A DNA stretch of 64,000 nucleotides, taken from positions 1,736,001 through 1,800,000 of the forward strand of contig JBANDB010000001.1 of NCBI GenBank assembly GCA_037576215.1. Reading direction: 5' to 3'. The position numbers and the translations under genes were made by a program. The notes beneath the pieces were generated by a model. It was not told the origin of the DNA, did not search any database, and was given only the letters and a program-made list of their open reading frames with translations. Positions 24,517 through 36,750 of the stretch are shown piece by piece; position 1 is the stretch's first letter, and each line of letters opens with the position of its first letter. The DNA is from Armillaria gallica (Eukaryota; Basidiomycota; Agaricomycetes; Agaricales; Physalacriaceae).

Positions 24517-26481
24517 ATGGGCGTTCAGGGATTGACACCTTTTCTTCTCAAAACATGGTAATTATAATATTTTATCTCTCTTGTGGACCACCTACATATT
24601 TGTTTGCAGTCCTGAAGTCATTAAAACGCTTCCAAAGCGACTTGAAGAACTCCAGGGTAAACGTATTGTAATGTGTGTCACTTTCGACTGCGTTGAATTG
24701 TCCTTGATGTATTTCCAGTGATGGAACACTCATCACCCAGCGCCTGCACTTTGTCCCCGTCCCGCATCCATATCGTCATGTCTTGGGTTGGTATCGCATC
24801 GCCAAAGAATTGCAGGAGAACGATATCGAAGCGGTCTGTGTATTTGATGGAAAGGAGCGAAACATCGCAAAGGCTCGAGAAGTGCGTGGATATCGTTTTT
24901 ATTCTGCTATTGATCTAATATCACGGACAAGTAGGCTCTTCGCAGGAAAGAAATGAGAAGACGCGACATGGCACGCGAAGCCTTTGAAAATGAGCGCTTG
25001 AAACGGTTAGATAGCCTTGGAAGTCTGTTGACAGACTTTCGGGATATAGATTCGGATTCTAAAAAGCGCCTCTTCGAAGTCATTCAAGACACACCGCCAT
25101 TGGAAGGAGCTGAACCCCCAAAGCTCGAAATTGTTCAAGCAGGTCGGGGCTCCTCTCCCTTGATCCCCTTGTATTCGCTCATGTATTTCAGGTGTTACAG
25201 ATTACACTGAAACTGAGTGGAAGGATTCAGAACCTTTTTCATCATCCATGACCTATGAAGCCACTCCTCATATAACAGACGCCAAGTTGGAAAATATACC
25301 AGAGAGCACAAAAACATACTCTACACCTGATATCTCAGAGCCTAAACCTACGCTCTCTGATACACGTCCACTGACGTCCGATCTCGGGGGTGCTCACTCG
25401 GATAGTACATCATCGCCCGTGCAGGTCAGCGACTGCGCCACAGAAAGAAATCGACTAACACTTTTTGTTACCAAGGATTTGAGTGTATCATCATCTAAAT
25501 CACAGAGTGAAAGCGTCGCTGATTCCATGATATCACTCTTTCACAACTTCCGGAGTAGCATACCAAAGCTGGCCTCCCTCAACAAAGCTTCCCCTGAAGA
25601 GGCGCCGATTAATGAATCAGAAGAGCGGACTGAAGTTTTCATGACCAAGGGTCAGTACGAACTGACCCTTGAAGAAGGAAAAGTCTGGGGCAATTTGGTT
25701 GTCGTTGACGAATCCGAAGAGACTTCCATGAAAGACGAGGTTTTCAAAATATATCAAAAGAGCACAGTGATGTTTGAATCTTATGCTCGACGAACGCGTC
25801 CACCAACGGCTCAGAATTACATAGAGTGTAGGGAAATTCTCGAGGCTATGGGCATCGCCTGCGTAGAAAGCGAAGGTCCCTATGAGGCTGAAGCCCTTGC
25901 TTGCGCTCTTGTCTCTCATGGTTTTGCCGACTATGTTGCAAGCGAAGACACTGTATGAGTTCTATTTGTCTAGTTATGGGTGTTTTGTCTGATATCTGAT
26001 ATAGGATGTCATCGTCTACGAAGTACCTCTCCTTCGAAACATAACCAACCAGGCAGGGCCACTCGTGGTAGTTTCCGGATCCGATGTCCGTGAAGGCCTA
26101 CAACTCTCTCGGACGAGCTTCGTCGATTTCGCTCTCCTCTTGGGTACGGACTTTTCCGAGCGGATCAGGAACATCGGGCCCATGCGTGCGTACAAGTTCA
26201 TCAAGGAGCACAGTACGATCGAGGCAGTGGTCACAAATGAGACCAAGTACCGACATCGCTTAGGGCCCGATGCATACCTGGAGCAAGTTCGGGTAGCGCG
26301 GGGTATTTTTGCCACGCTGCCACCTATCCCGAAGAAGGCCATGCTAAAGGGCGAAAGAGACGACAACAAGACGATGAATCTGTTGCAAAAGTACAAGTTG
26401 AGCCGCGAGATTGACCTAAATTGGGATTATTCGACCGCGTTGGCGGGGAATTTTTTCCAGGATAATCCGACCGCGTTTTGA
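24517..26481 (+). CDS. XPG/FEN-family structure-specific nuclease (PIN-like) with long internal spacer
   Basis: Spliced product of about 560 residues. The start is 24517, giving MGVQGLTPFLLKT, the invariant family opening; an upstream ATG in another frame at 24468 is not used. The XPG-N region has GKRIVIDGTLITQRL and a VFDGKE catalytic aspartate. A spacer of roughly 250 residues, rich in Ser, Thr, Pro and Glu, precedes the XPG-I region: GPYEAEALACALV, then ASEDTDVIVYE and GTDFSERIRNIGP. These supply the acidic residues that hold two metal ions, and all appear intact. The spacer makes it Rad2/XPG-like in layout, but total length is well below XPG and there is no PIP box that I can see. Cutting of branched or flap DNA is the likely activity; the pathway is not assigned. 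Confidence 0.85.
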
Positions 26482-27696
26482 GGTTGCGGTCATAGCTTTT
26501 CTGGACTTTCTAGAGGTCGCATACATTTCCGTTCCGTTCCTGTGTCCATGAGATGCTGAACAGAATTGATGTGGAGTGAGTAACCCGTACAGCCGTCAAC
26601 GATATATCGAGAGGAGAATTCCAAATCCTAGTACGCAGAGGGGAGTGGTGTCCGAACAATTGGATTTTGCGTTCTGCGAACTGTCAGAAGTTGATCTGGA
26701 GCTGTGTTACTCTACATAGGTCATAGGCGATGCCGATGGGACCGAAATTGAGTCGGCGACGGGCTCCGATGCACGGAGCGAAGTCTACCGGCACAGCATG
26801 CGCCACTAAGTAGCTTTTTGCGAACAGCTTCGGATAGCCGTGAAGAGCCGTGTGATAACGGATAAATCACCTGCTCAGGCTAAGCCACGCGCGTGAGCCT
26901 GGAAGAACTCGTACTCTACCTTGTCAATATAGAAGTGATGGGGAACCGCTTTCCGTTTTGTCCGTCGGCATGGGCAGCGGCCGATAATCTCCTTCCGACT
27001 TGGAAAGGTGCCAAGTTAGTTGGGACCTTGAAGCTTGAAAGACCAAGGATGGTGTTAAGTGTTTCATGACAATCATCACGTCGTTGTCGTAATAGGGAGT
27101 TGGGACCTGGTGCTGTAGTCGACGTAAAGAAGGTTACTGTGTAAGGATAGTCTACTCACTTGCGAGGCCGGCGGATGAGGACGATAAATTTTCCGGGGCA
27201 ATACAAGTGAGCTGTACTTGTGGCGCCTCTGGATTTAATGCCCCAGAGCGGCATGGGAGCCCTCGAAGGCCCTCGATCACCTCGGCGCCGCCTATGATGA
27301 GGCGGTGCCTATGAACTGCGGTAAAACTGCGCTGTAGACAGTTTGTAGTCCGTATATCATTTAGGGTTGAAATCCGAGTCCGAGTAAATGGTTGGACAGG
27401 ATACGAGCTGATGCAATCTTTCTTCTTCATCAGGCGGTGTTTGAAGGATGGGCAGTTGTGATTTTTTGAGTCTTCAGATGATTGTATGCGGTGGAGGAAG
27501 TCGGTGCAAAAAAGCGACGAAGTCAGAAAGTCCGTGGTCAGAGTGGTCCAATCATCGTGACATAGGTACCTGGCATTGCGAATTGAAGAGCCTATGTCGC
27601 CTATGATTGAAATCGTCTGTTGTCCAGTGTAAGCTGGTATGGACTTAAACGGCGTGAATAAATAGAGCAGGAATAACTAAATGAGCAGTTTTAGTA
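26482..27696. other. Intergenic, about 1.2 kb, no gene supported
   Basis: A minus-strand frame at 27152-27430 encodes 92 residues with no recognised motif, no clear partner exons and a plus-strand alternative of similar quality. I do not call it. No terminal repeats found. Confidence 0.45.
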
Positions 27697-29652
27697 CTAG
27701 TATACAGGAGGAGTAGATGTACATAATTTATACCAGTTGATCGCTGGATTCGTTCCGCGATCGAAAATGGAAGACAGACCTCCAGGGGGGATCTCTTTTT
27801 CGGTGGTAATTATCTCGAAGGTAACGAGGGCAAGAAGCAGGACAATAGACATAACAACAGCAGAAATCAAACCAAATAGACGGGAAACAATAATGATACA
27901 GTTGGCGACGAGAGCTCCGAGACCCCAAAAGTGCAGGAAAGTCGGTAGGGAATACATCAACGCGACGAGTTGGAATTGGTTCTTTGATGAGTAAATTGAT
28001 TCGAGATACTGAGACTGTTTAGTTGTCAGCGGGATAGATGAAGGAGTGAATGATAGTTGCTCACAGCCTGAGTGGCACTGGCTTTTTCCAGCCGTCGGTG
28101 ACGGTGAATTAGGAGCATTGACGCTACGAGGCTAGCGGTAAAGAGTGTGATGGAAGCGGCCGTCAACGCCGGAAGACTCGGGGCAAAAGCAAGCGGGACA
28201 TGAAGTCTGAAATGCAAACTATGAGTATCATGTAACTTCATTACAGACGTTACACCTACATGAATGTGGATGAGGTCTGGACATCGCGGAATTTAGTCAG
28301 TGGATGCCTTCTTTGAAGAGTAATGAAAACGTACGAAGAGAATAGCATCTTTCCACTCTTGTAGGCACTTGGACATAAATGGCTGCCACTGGTCTACATA
28401 GACAAGGCGGTCTACGAATAAGTCATCCAATCGCTTAGAGTAGGATGTTGAATTTCCCAGGGATATGAAGGAAACCAGGGGTTCGAGGAAAACTTTCTCT
28501 TCTGGATGGAAAAGAACGGCCTGGTCCCGGGATAGACGGGAAAATTCTTGGCCGTAGTAGACCGAGAACCTATGGTTACCTAAGGTGGGAATCAAAAACA
28601 GACTCCAATGGAGAACACGGGTCATTCTTACAGACGATGCTCCAGAGTCGCGCAGCAACACATGTTTGGTGGCCGTCTTCATTATGATCTATCATTTGGA
28701 GTGTCACGGAGGGAGCTCGACGTCAGCAATTTTGGTCGCACCTTTGCCAGTCCGGAGGACTTTCACAAATGTCGCACATTCTCCTTGAGAGTAGAAAAAA
28801 GTGGAAACACCGGAGGTCATATGGTCTGCGTGAAGTGTCGGTCTCTGGTAATCTGCGCAACAACTACTGCGCACTGCTCACCAGCGAGTCCATGATTGAA
28901 GATACAAATGAGGTCATCATAACTCTTTTTGGGGAGTCCTCCAATGTGCATGGGGAAATGTTCAACATGAGCCCAGTATAAGCCTTCTAGATAAATTCCT
29001 GCACACACAGATCAGATATAAGATAAGTCGGCGGTCTTGAAAACCGTACTGAGATGAGACGGTGAGGCCACGTCAGGTAGCCCGAGGGCATCTGTTTCGA
29101 TGACATCCAACCAAAACTCTGTTCTTGTGGTGTGGTCAACAAAATAGTAGGCGCAATCGTCTTCCTCTATCTTCATGAACAGTTCCATGTTGCCTGAGAC
29201 GCTGATGTTCTTTTCATCAGAAGGCTCTCTATCTTCTTGGTCCAGCGATCCACTTTCACCATGTTTTCCGCGTGATACAAATATGCTTCAGTGACCACAG
29301 AGAAAGGTGCATCGCGACGGAAGTAAAGCTGCCCCTCGGGGTGAACGTGAGAGGTCCAATGAGGCGGGAGATATGTTGGTCTATAAAATGCAGAGGTGAG
29401 ATCGCCGTACACACCAAGGAGCATGACATACTCAGGCTCGCAAAACCCTGGATTTATCAACGCTGGACTCAAGTCGACGGTTCTGTAAGAATGATGAATG
29501 GATATAAGATAATTTCTGGAGAACAGTGGTGCCTACATGCATTCGACGTCGTATCGTCCAGTGGCATTGGAGGTGATGGGCCTCAGAGTACCTTCTGGCA
29601 GGACGGGGGAGCCGTCAGGATGCTTTTCAGAAGTGAAGTGTGTAGAGTCCAT
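27697..29652 (-). CDS. WW-like/HPEG multi-pass membrane protein, copy 1 (divergent, short N-terminus)
   Basis: Spliced product of about 500 residues. It starts MDSTHFTSEKHPDGSPVLPE, lacking the roughly 250-residue disordered N-terminus of copies 2-4. The first WW-like half motif reads PPHWTSHVHPEGQLYF. The second, YYFVDHTTRTEFWLD, has the Tyr-Tyr-Phe, His, Arg-Thr and Trp spacing of a WW strand 2-3 hairpin. A WAHVEHFPMH segment follows, matching YWYHCQLFPT in the other copies. The C-terminus carries several hydrophobic spans, among them LPALTAASITLFTASLVA and ALVANCIIIVSRLFGLIS. I know this architecture as a recurring multicopy family in Agaricomycetes with no assigned function. One apparent base loss lies at 29219 between the two half motifs. 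The small acidic gene at 29993 diverges from it, 340 bases away. Confidence 0.7.
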
Positions 29653-29992
29653 CGCTTGGTAAGTGAGTTCGAGTTGAGACTGTCAGATTGGTTTCTATGT
29701 GCTTATATATAATATGTGCAGAGGCGATGTTGTTCATTTTTGGGTTTAGGTCACTTGTCACTGCCTGCCACCATTTGCTGTGGAGTAATTGATCCGGGAC
29801 CTTACAGCCTTTCGGCCGGAAATAGGTACAATGGAACCCAATTGATTTATCACGTGCATTGATATTGCCGATTGCCGAAACTCAATCCCAATCGGACTTG
29901 ACGCTTCACAACTTTAGTGCGGAAATAGGTTCATCAAAGGATACTTACTTCGATACTGCTTGCAAGCTTATTCTGCCAACCATATCGTGCTA

Positions 29993-30447
29993 ATGGCTCA
30001 GGAGGATACGAAGTATGTACTTTCACTGGTCAGGTAACGGGTACACTCCGACTGATCTGATACAGGACCGCCAGAGAAGCGCCTAAAGCTGACAGCAATA
30101 CTGATGTTTGCAAGGCGCCAGAACAGGCGGGAGAGCGGGAGAAGGAAACGCCCCTACCAAGGGATCTGTCTAGTGATCAAGCGCCTCAGGAGTCGCCTGT
30201 TGAAGACGCTGATCGTGCAGCAGAGGACAACCCAGTTTCCGAAGGAGATAAGGACTTAGAAGAGCAGCAGACGCAAGACGAACCAGATGACCCATCGAGG
30301 CCTCCCATGCCCCCTTCGTACGTCTTTTGTCCGGCCAAGTCTTATGCTTTCCTCACTCGTATCAATAGTTTGGTGTATAAAGGACGGCCGCTTGGGCCCA
30401 CCGCAGGCGGAGTCCCCAGACCTCGCCCAAAACCAGGTCCGAGGTAG
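29993..30447 (+). CDS. Small disordered acidic, proline-tailed protein (partner family, member A)
   Basis: Three exons (29993-30012, 30064-30318, 30370-30447) give about 117 residues. The N-terminus is short, the centre is rich in Glu, Asp, Gln and Pro (EGDKDLEEQQTQDEPDDP), and the tail is proline-rich and basic: SRPPMPPSLVYKGRPLGPTA, then GGVPRPRPKPGPR. There is no signal peptide, membrane span or folded domain. The tail resembles that of the gene at 32338 (PPPLPG...KGPLSPPVIGG...KPR) and recurs in the remnant at 36751, so the three form a family. Intron phases are consistent and each junction keeps frame, which supports coding. Function unknown; the PPxP motifs could be ligands for WW or SH3 domains. 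Confidence 0.6.
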
Positions 30448-31125
30448 TCGTACTGGCTTGGGCTTGACATTTCTGTTTTGCTGCTGTAAATTTGTCCCCC
30501 TGTTTTGATACGATCGCGTATTTAGACGCCTATTTTTTTACCATATGTATGAGCGTCGAATAGCACTTTCAATGGCGCTATTTTCCTTTTTTAATATGTC
30601 TTATGGCGCGCACATCTGACGCTCTTACGGGTTTCTTTCTCGTTAGTGACACCTGTTCCTACGTCGCAATCGCATGTCGTTGGTAGATGCGTTATGGACC
30701 TCCCTCAGTAATAATTGCTGTGGGCCCAAAAACAATAACCGACAAATTTTGCACAGTTATTTTCCAATGGGGAACACAAGATAACAACACCAGGATAGCA
30801 ATCAGTTTCGGAACCAAGGTGTATATGATTCTTAACATCGCGTCGATCACCAAGCGCTCATCAAGTAGCAGCGCAATAAGAAATATTCACTATCAGTCGC
30901 AGATTGTTGCTCCGCTAAGACCAGCCTCACGTATACGTGCGTGAATTGCTGTCGAAAAAATAATTTGGGCAAAATCTCGTCCACAGGAATTTTTACGGCC
31001 ATGGATGCTGTTTCTAAGTGCCGTTATCTAGTACCGCCTTCAACAGCCAGAAACAATGCTGTTTTGTGTTCTTTTCAGATATAAACCTGCAAATACTCTT
31101 TGACTACGCTCACCCGTCGACGGAC
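30448..31125. other. Intergenic, nothing convincing
   Basis: A plus-strand frame at about 30708-30941 has no family character. The region may hold the 3' UTR of the preceding small gene. Confidence 0.4.
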
Positions 31126-31613
31126 ATGCCCAAATTCTTCAGCCAAATCTGGTCCCTTGCCAAAAAAACGGCCATCGACACTCGCGATGATTTTCGGTTG
31201 GTGTCTGGTTGTACAGTTGTGATTCCGCTAAGCTTCATTGTCATCATAGTAAATTCATCAGTGGGCAAGGATCAACCGAAGATCCTTTGAAACCAAGGTC
31301 TGTGAATACTTTCATGGTTCATGTCCGTTTCACGGCTTAGAATACCTTTTAGCTCCTCATTTGACTCCGAGTAAGTGTTAAGAGCTGGGTAATCGTTTCG
31401 ACTATTCTGAACGAGCGCTTGTAGGGAATATGCTCCTCGCGGCAGGGAGGGCAAGAAAATCGAGAGTTCTGTGCCAAAGAACAGCGGCAAGAAATCTACG
31501 TCGACCTCTGGCAAGCCGAAGGTGGCAGGACCGGGCAAAAAGTCTGCTCCCCCAAACCCGCCCCCAAATCAACAAACCCATCCGGCTGCAAACACACCCA
31601 GACGGGTCTAGGA
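31126..31613 (+). CDS. Small Lys/Pro/Ser-rich protein, tentative
   Basis: Proposed exons 31126-31199, 31251-31301 and about 31421-31613 give roughly 105 residues. The N-terminus MPKFFSQIWSLAKKTAIDTR could form an amphipathic helix. It is followed by KFISGQGSTEDPLKPREYAP and a low-complexity tail with KKIESSVPKNSGKKST and SAPPNPPPNQQTHP. No homologous copy is visible in the window, although position and general character (small, disordered, plus strand, inside the tandem array) resemble the acidic family. The second intron, about 118 nt, is the least certain part. Confidence 0.4.
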
Positions 31614-32337
31614 TCTCGTAGACAGACGCTACATACACGACTACGGGAGCGCTGACTCGGTTGCAAACGGGTCATCTGAGGACACTAGAACTTGAAACAG
31701 ACACGGATTCTATGCTATCCCCTTCCTAGTGATACAATCTATGGTTCCTTCTTACACGTACCTCTTTCTGACGGCTTTTATGTTAGTATGTTCATTGGAC
31801 AGACCTGCTTTCCCCTAGTATGTTTACATTATGTTCACTTTACGCCCCCATTATTATGATTAGCGCCAACCCTGGCTTTCAATCCACGAGCTGGTAACAA
31901 AGAGCGCTCTTCTAAGTGTAATAGAACGCGATCGTGAGAGTTAATTAAGCGCTGCTTCGGGAGCGTTCAAGGTAGGTACAGTAAAGGCATACACGATCCT
32001 AGTCTTTGGAATTTGGAAGTAGATCCCCGTTTCTGCTTCGTTTGGTACTTAATCCCTCTTACTCCGCCCTAGGAAATTATCTATACGGGTCTGAATGTTA
32101 CAGTTAGCATGTTCGAGTTCCTGGGACATTTCGTTATCTTGTATCACCCTTCTCTCTCATGAATGCTTCCATCCCAAAGTGCTGGTTCTATGTTCCCGGC
32201 TGAATCGCTGCTTAGGTACAACTTAAGCGCCGGCAATAGAGATATAAACTACTGCTAAGCGCCAAAGTGTTGTATCCAGCTCTTGTCTCTTACCACATCA
32301 GTCCCTACCCAGACCTCTCCACTCCAGACTAGTTCGA
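31614..32337. other. Intergenic, promoter region of the small gene at 32338
   Basis: No coding region seen. The last 80 bases are pyrimidine-rich, as expected of a fungal leader. No strong repeat. Confidence 0.4.
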
Positions 32338-32782
32338 ATGAGCCCAGCTGTAGACTCAAGGTATTACTACTTCCATTCATTGGTGGTGAAAACATTTAAA
32401 CTCACTTTCACCCTTAAGCGCCAAGGAAGCGCCCGAGCCCACCGACGAGCTTGCCGTCGTCGTTCCCGTGCCGGCGGAGGATATACAGCCGGAGAAGGTC
32501 ACCCAATCATCTGACGATCCGCCCGTCGTCGAGGATGCTGGCGAAGTTCAATGCTTGCCCTCAAAAGATGGAAACTCGGATGCGAAGGTCGAAGATGGTA
32601 TTGACTCTGACAATTACTTCGGACCGCCTCCACTACCAGGGTGAGCTTCTGCATCGTCCTCATAACTTGTGTGCTTGCTGACTTTGGAACGCAGCGTAAT
32701 ACCGAAGGGGCCACTGTCACCACCCGTAATTGGCGGTACTGGTACGAAGACTGTCAAGAAGCCTGGGATCAAGCCCAGATAG
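32338..32782 (+). CDS. Small disordered acidic, proline-tailed protein (partner family, member B)
   Basis: Three exons give about 114 residues. MSPAVDSSAKEAPEPTDELA leads into a Val/Pro/Glu/Asp-rich centre, then DNYFGPPPLPG, then after an intron VIPKGPLSPPVIGGTGTKTV and KKPGIKPR. The sequence PPPLP is a classic class II WW-domain ligand motif. No signal peptide or membrane span. Exon 2, intron 2 and exon 3 share clear nucleotide similarity with the remnant at 36751-36900. The 3' flank (about 32790-33490) is also duplicated at about 37430-38100. The gene converges on membrane-protein copy 2. Confidence 0.6.
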
Positions 32783-32789
32783 GGTCAGT

Positions 32790-33490
32790 GAGCTACTACC
32801 CGCTCAGATTCTGGTATGACGGTCACGTATATGCTGGAATGGGTGTTTCTCCTGAGAAGGATGCAACTTATTCGACGTTCAGAGCGTTTTATTTGGGCCT
32901 TTTGATCAATAGTATCCGGAATTCAAAGTACAAGGAGGACATATATACGGAGTCCTGGCTTTGTTATTTATTTTCAATTTCTGTTCATCATTCTGTCCGG
33001 CTGGTTTGTTTGGTTACTACTTCCCAATTTCATTTCCCTATCTGTAGTATTTATACCTGCGTTCGCTTCTCCCGCGCATCTGCGCTAAAATTATGAACGC
33101 AGTCGTTTCAAGAATAGCCTTCGAAATTATATCTATCATAAAGAACAGCGCAACCGTATGAGATCCTTGACATCAGTCTGAAATGAATGCATCAGCAACG
33201 TAAGAAGAATGAGAGTGAGGCAAAGGAATAGCCTCACCGTGAATAGTATAGTCTCTCTGCAGCGCCTATAACAGCCAGAAAGACGGGGCTCTTATTCCGG
33301 ACTTGTAAGCTGTACGGTCTCTTGAAGTGAGTATTGGCATGCCATTCAAAAGCGGTTGTGATCGGAATTTCAATCGAATCCAATCGAAACGCAAATTTGG
33401 TCACCGCCGATTCGATCAGCTTTGATCAAGTACAATTTGGAGGATATAGAAAGCTATCCATACATATAATACTAGTCGTGCAAGTTTGGT
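32790..33490. repeat. Dispersed direct repeat, left copy
   Basis: This stretch and 37430-38100 are recognisably the same DNA, with matching landmarks such as CTCAGATTCTGGTATGACGG versus CTCAGATGTTGGTATGACGG, and TATCTGTAGTA and AGATCCTTGA blocks in the same order. It spans the 3' flank of the small gene and is evidence that small gene plus membrane gene were copied together. Confidence 0.7.
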
Positions 33491-33539
33491 CCGGCTGCTT
33501 CTACGTACGCCATCCAATTCTACAGTAATGTACTTCAAG

Positions 33540-36500
33540 AAAATTTCTGGGAGGGACGTCACTTACTAAGGGACTGAATCCTAGGTTAGCTTTTTCACCA
33601 ACGCTCGAACCACTCTATGCCATCCTCTGTCCATGGCCCTTTGTCGGGGGATGTATCACACCAAGAATATAGACTCTCGCAACAGACGGCTATTGATACA
33701 GAGGTTAAACCTATGCTTACGAAACCACAATCACCTCTCAGTCATACGCCAGCAACCGTCTCATCTGAATGCACGGAGTGCCTGGTCTTCGACCAACTGG
33801 GAATTCTGATTTTCTCCAAAACATGCACAGACGGTGCCCGGGGTAATTTTGCCAAACCTTGGTTCCAAGTTCGGAGAGCAATGTGTAGGAACGACGGTCG
33901 CTTTGCTCGCTCTCCCACAATGCCGTGATGCACCAGAAGACGAGAACTGCTACCGCTAAACATGCGGTACCCACGAGAATCCGGACGTCTACGTCGGAAG
34001 CAGTGAAACTGATAAGGATGAATGCTGACAAGAAAGTTATCATGCTGGAATCGGGTTAAACTGTGAAAACTAAGGAAGAAGGAGGATACTCACGCCCATA
34101 CGAGGAGAGCGTAAGGTAAACTGTACATAATAGCCAGCGTCTCCAGACCTGTGTAATGTTGCTTCCGTGAATGAAGTAATTGCCACTAGAGCACGTTAGC
34201 CGAGTTTGAGAAGTGACGCTGCTGACAGCTTACTGCTTCAGAGATTGATTCCTTTGCCGTCCACCGATTCTTCCGAATCAGAAGCAAGCCCAAAATTATA
34301 CTGCCAATGCTTGCGATGATTGAGATGTAACTTGATATTTGCGCCAGAGAGCGTCCTTCCTTAGCACTGGAGTCATCGACACTCTAAATGGCCAGGAAGG
34401 CAACATTGACGTTGAGCAATACAGTCGACTATGTTTTTGTTAAAAGAGCTTGAAAACATATTACAGAATGCTCACATTGAGGATCAAATTTTGCCATTCG
34501 GCCTTGATTTTTTCAGTGAAGACGATCCAGGATGTTTTGATGATCAGTCCGTCGTCCCAGACTTTGTTCAGGGAATCGAGATAGATATCTGGCGTAAAAA
34601 ATAAGAATGGCGATAGCAAAATGATAAGTGGTATCCGTTTCGCTTCTGTACCGTAAACAGACTTGTTGCGCTCAAGCCGGGCTGCAGGCAGGCCATAGAA
34701 GCTTAAAAATCGATGTTGGACTAGAAACCATAAGCCTTAGTACCACAACGAAGTTCTCATGAGCATACCGAACAGGTACATGAAACGACCTGTAAATCAT
34801 TCAAATCATGGTCTGCGAAGGCTGCTCGCAATTTGCTTACTTGTAACAGACACCGAGGTAAGACTCTGAGAATGTTCCGAGAGAACGGTTTCTAGACCGG
34901 AAATTAGGGAATGTGGGGCTTAGAGTTGCTCATATCTCACCTTTGATGTTATTCGTGAGGGCAAGCATTTGTTGTAGGTCCGGAACGCCGTAAGGACAGT
35001 GGGCTGTTTCCGAAGTCATCAAATCTTAAACACAAACCAGTCAACACATGTGGCACAACTTCAGTCATGGACCATACCTCCAATGCGATGAATCAAGATA
35101 TCACTCAGTTCGTTGATTATTTTCATATCCATTTCCCGGCACGTAGGGAACAGTTGACAATGATACCTGGTTGTCGTCAGCACAAAATTAAATGCCACGA
35201 CAGGTGCTCACCAGTATTGTGACTCTACCTCATAGCCAACTTAGGATGCAGAAGTTATACCTTTGATCTGATCCCATCTATCGAGATAGGTGGCGTTGAA
35301 GTCGTCCGGCCAAAAGATAGACCGATCGTCATGACTTGCAAAGTAGTAAGCGCAACAAATATTGCCGTCCTCTGGGTTTCGTCTAAGGTCAAACACAAGA
35401 TCGACATTGGGATATATGTTGATGCCCTTTGCCTGTATGTAGTCTTCCATGTCGACCATAAACTTCGTAATGAGTTCCAACTTGTCCGAATCGTATAGGT
35501 TAATATCCGTGAATATCCTCGGTAGTAAACATCTGGAAGATATCATGGCGTCATGATAGTTACCAGTGCATGGGGATATCTTCCTCTCGCGAACGAAATA
35601 GCGAGCACCTTCAGGATGCGCATACGCTTCCCACTCATCAGGAACGGTGTCACTTCACAAGACGCATGATTGACAAGCACAGAAGCAGAAATCGACCAAC
35701 GTACGTTTGAAATGAGGTTGTCAGAGGATCGATCCAAAATTCTGTTTCTTTGGCTTCCCTAAATCATAGATATCAGTGTAAGCATAGAGATATACTCAAA
35801 GGATCACAAACACAAGCTCTCTTTCATATCTTTGCACTTGTTCGGGTGCTATGGGCCAGAATAGAGGATACGCGGTCATCAATGTAGTGACGTCGCTGGG
35901 GACAGGACCATCGTGCGGTACGACGGGAGGTAATGGCTGTGTCAAGGATCCGTTATCGATACTGGGACGAGGGGGAGTCGAGATCATGGAGGTGGGCCGA
36001 AGACGAGAGAGCTCGTGAGAGGATGGGTTCCCATGTGTATATGTCCCCAAGTTAGGCATCGAGTGGCGAACATTCTGAGACGTCCGTGACGCATTAGAGC
36101 AGGAATATGGATGTAAAGAACTTTGTGCAGTTGGAAGGTGCACGACGGATGAAGGTCGGGAGCCATGGCGAGGTAGGCGGTGAGTTGACAGATTTACGTG
36201 GGCATAATCGGCCAAATTAACCTGAGATCGGCTTGTCATAGATGTAGGCAACATGATGGCACTGTTCAGTGAAGACTGTGAGACATTCTCAACAGCACAA
36301 CTGTATATGGTGTCTGAGTTAACAGGAGGGACGACACTGCAGCACACTACCGTCGGGACCGGTGCCTGTCCGTCAATGACGTCGTCTACCATCGACATCG
36401 TGAAACTATTGGGCGGAGGTAGGCATGTGTCTCGGTTGTAAATGCACCTTGGATCTTTCGCAGAGGCTCTGTCATGTGAAAAGCATGAATAGCACTGAAA

Positions 36501-36650
36501 TTGGCGCTTGAAGAAAGACCAGATGGCGAGGATGGCCATCAGCGGCGAGAGGCCACCTGTGTGGTCATGAACGAGTCTCTGCAGCACCCTCAGTATCCGT
36601 TGTAACAGCGACATCTGCCCGGCGACAATGACTAGGGGAAGAACCAAGCT
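33540..36650. repeat. Segmental duplication unit 2 (pairs with 41220-44560)
   Basis: The flank beginning around CCTAGGTTAG and CATCCTCTGTCCATGGCCCT and the whole membrane-protein gene are present again at 41220-44560 in the same order and orientation, with introns conserved. Divergence begins upstream of the ATG at 36614. Confidence 0.75.
33742..36614 (-). CDS. WW-like/HPEG multi-pass membrane protein, copy 2
   Basis: About 750-780 residues. From MSLLQRILRVLQRLVHDHTG a short hydrophobic segment (AILAIWSFF) leads into a Ser/Pro-rich disordered region with conserved blocks SRSQVNLADYAHVNLST and RLPRHGSRPSSV. AYPLFWPIAPEQVQRYEREL precedes the HPEGARYFVRE half motif. Next come a helical block (DKLELITKFMVDMEDYIQAK), the second half motif CCAYYFASHDDRSIFWPDDF, a segment YWYHCQLFPTCREM and four hydrophobic spans (IPLIILLSPFLFFTPDIYL; SIIASIGSIILGLLLI; FLSAFILISF; LAVAVLVFWCITALW). 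One apparent base loss in an A run at 33847-33850 shifts the last 40 residues; corrected, they match copy 4 (PSVHVLEKI...). Domain function is unknown. The WW resemblance rests on residue spacing only. Confidence 0.72.
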
Positions 36651-36750
36651 GTGGCATGCATGGCCGGAGCAGGATTCTTATGGCTATGTAAGTACTCGGC
36701 GAAACTTTTGAAGCGATCATTTACAGCAAGTCGCCAAAGAGAGTGGACTA

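Noticed and set aside
27152..27430. 92-residue minus-strand hypothetical protein
   Set aside because: No partner exons, no motif, and equally good frames elsewhere in the intergenic region.
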